Shown here one piece after another: positions 63,565 to 64,000 of a stretch of DNA of 64,000 nt. The stretch is from positions 29,637 through 93,636 of the forward strand of contig JAGAQY010000055.1 in the NCBI GenBank assembly GCA_017622495.1, read 5' to 3'. This DNA comes from Bacteroidaceae bacterium. GTDB lineage: Bacteria; Bacteroidota; Bacteroidia; Bacteroidales; Bacteroidaceae. Position 1 is the stretch's first letter; each line of letters begins with the position of its first letter. The notes below the pieces were generated by a model, which worked only from the letters and a program-made list of their open reading frames with translations, was not told where the DNA came from and searched no databases. The position numbers and the translations under genes are program-made.

Positions 63565-63619
63565 GTGACAAATGCGTGACAAAGGTGTGACCAAAGTGTG
63601 ACAAATGCGCGACAGGGCC
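63565..63619. promoter_or_regulatory. 11-bp direct-repeat array upstream of the regulator promoter
   Basis: Units GTGACAAATGC, GTGACAAAGGT, GTGACCAAAGT, GTGACAAATGC and a partial GCGACAGGG, all in register. The array begins 33 bases upstream of the regulator -7 box, nearly the same distance as at the OMP promoter (32). Confidence 0.75.
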
Positions 63620-63684
63620 TTTTGGGGCACTTTTGCCGAGTAAAGAAGTTTTATTTATGGCCTGGCAAGGTGCAGCGGAGCTGC

Positions 63685-63712
63685 GGTTGATGGATGAGGG
63701 TTGAGGGATGAG
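63685..63712. repeat. heptamer array, GGTTGAG type
   Basis: GGTTGAT, GGATGAG, GGTTGAG, GGATGAG in register. It lies in the 419-base gap between the regulator and the transposase-like gene, where only the 11-bp array, a small dyad (ACACAT 63883-63888 / ATGTGT 63905-63910) and no ORF were recognised. Confidence 0.7.
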
Positions 63713-63917
63713 AGTCCCCACGGCTTCATTTCCTATATGGCGAAAGTTCATAAATCGGTTGGCTTTGGCATAACGCAGCAAAGTACTGCCAACTTTCTCT
63801 GCGAGAAAACTCCACCGAAAACTCCGTAAAATCACCAAACATTTGTCCGAAAACGAAGATTGTCTTATACTGCTATAGGTAGACACATTTAATAACCATT
63901 AAAGATGTGTAAACAGT

Positions 63918-64000
63918 ATGAGAGAAAAACGAGAACATTACAGTGAAGAAGAATGTCTTTCCATTCTTCGGGATTATTATTCCTCGGGAATGAGTAAGTA
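63918..64000 (+). CDS. transposase-like protein, 5' end only
   Basis: The frame from the ATG at 63918 reads MREKREHYSEEECLSILRDY, then YSSGMSK, and runs off the window. This resembles the helix-turn-helix start of insertion-sequence transposases or OrfA proteins of Bacteroidales. The family and the end of the element cannot be determined from 27 codons. Confidence 0.5.
   Translation, partial: MREKREHYSEEECLSILRDYYSSGMSK

Overview
The window reads as a chromosomal segment of a Bacteroidales bacterium, most likely near Prevotellaceae. Three things point there. The housekeeping promoters fit the Bacteroidetes pattern TTTG-N20-TAnnTTTG. The gene content is Bacteroidetes-specific (gldH, a SusD/RagB protein, TonB-receptor-like OMPs, type IX secretion-like C-termini, a FISUMP-like lipoprotein). 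The order of the ribosomal supercluster is typical, with no adk between secY and map. No rRNA or tRNA gene is visible. The genus is inference.

Layout. 1-4924: an OmpA-like envelope protein, then three linked secreted proteins ending in a BACON/SusD fusion. 5248-23407: the str, S10, spc and alpha ribosomal operons in one orientation (rpsL to rplQ, with fusA, secY, map, infA and rpoA), closed by a strong terminator. 23798-29248: a dipeptidyl-peptidase III lipoprotein, a DNA-alkylation-repair-like protein, a Fur-family regulator overlapping purA, and a membrane zinc peptidase. 29311-33105: a very large secreted multimodular protein. 33332-39648: hisS, a small cysteine-rich protein on the minus strand, a structured RNA leader before a FISUMP-like lipoprotein, an NlpE-like lipoprotein and tex. 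39683-45082: a Pr6Pr-like membrane protein, an HU-family protein with a frameshifted phosphoethanolamine-transferase-like gene between inverted copies of a repeat, and purH. 45183-50942: the rod-shape operon mreB-mreC-mreD-mrdA-rodA. 51029-53915, minus strand: holB-ricT-gldH. 54306-55952: mdh and rpsU. 56028-63498, minus strand: a membrane-spanning TPR/HTH regulator followed by two paralogous TonB-receptor-like OMPs. 63918-64000: the start of a probable transposase.

The most interesting material is non-coding. (a) Direct-repeat arrays of 11 bp (core GTGACAAATGC) lie 32 and 33 bp upstream of the candidate -7 boxes of both the minus-strand regulator and the OMP operon it precedes, which suggests an undescribed regulon; the OMP leader also carries an intrinsic-terminator-like hairpin. 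(b) A nested, highly base-paired RNA begins just after a promoter at 35690. (c) Imperfect arrays of period exactly 7, each with its own motif and often in inverted pairs, fill at least seven spacers. (d) Two inverted copies of an approximately 84-nt element bracket the HU/transferase pair. (e) An 85-bp tandem repeat carries a promoter into the mdh upstream region. No known defence or CRISPR system is present.
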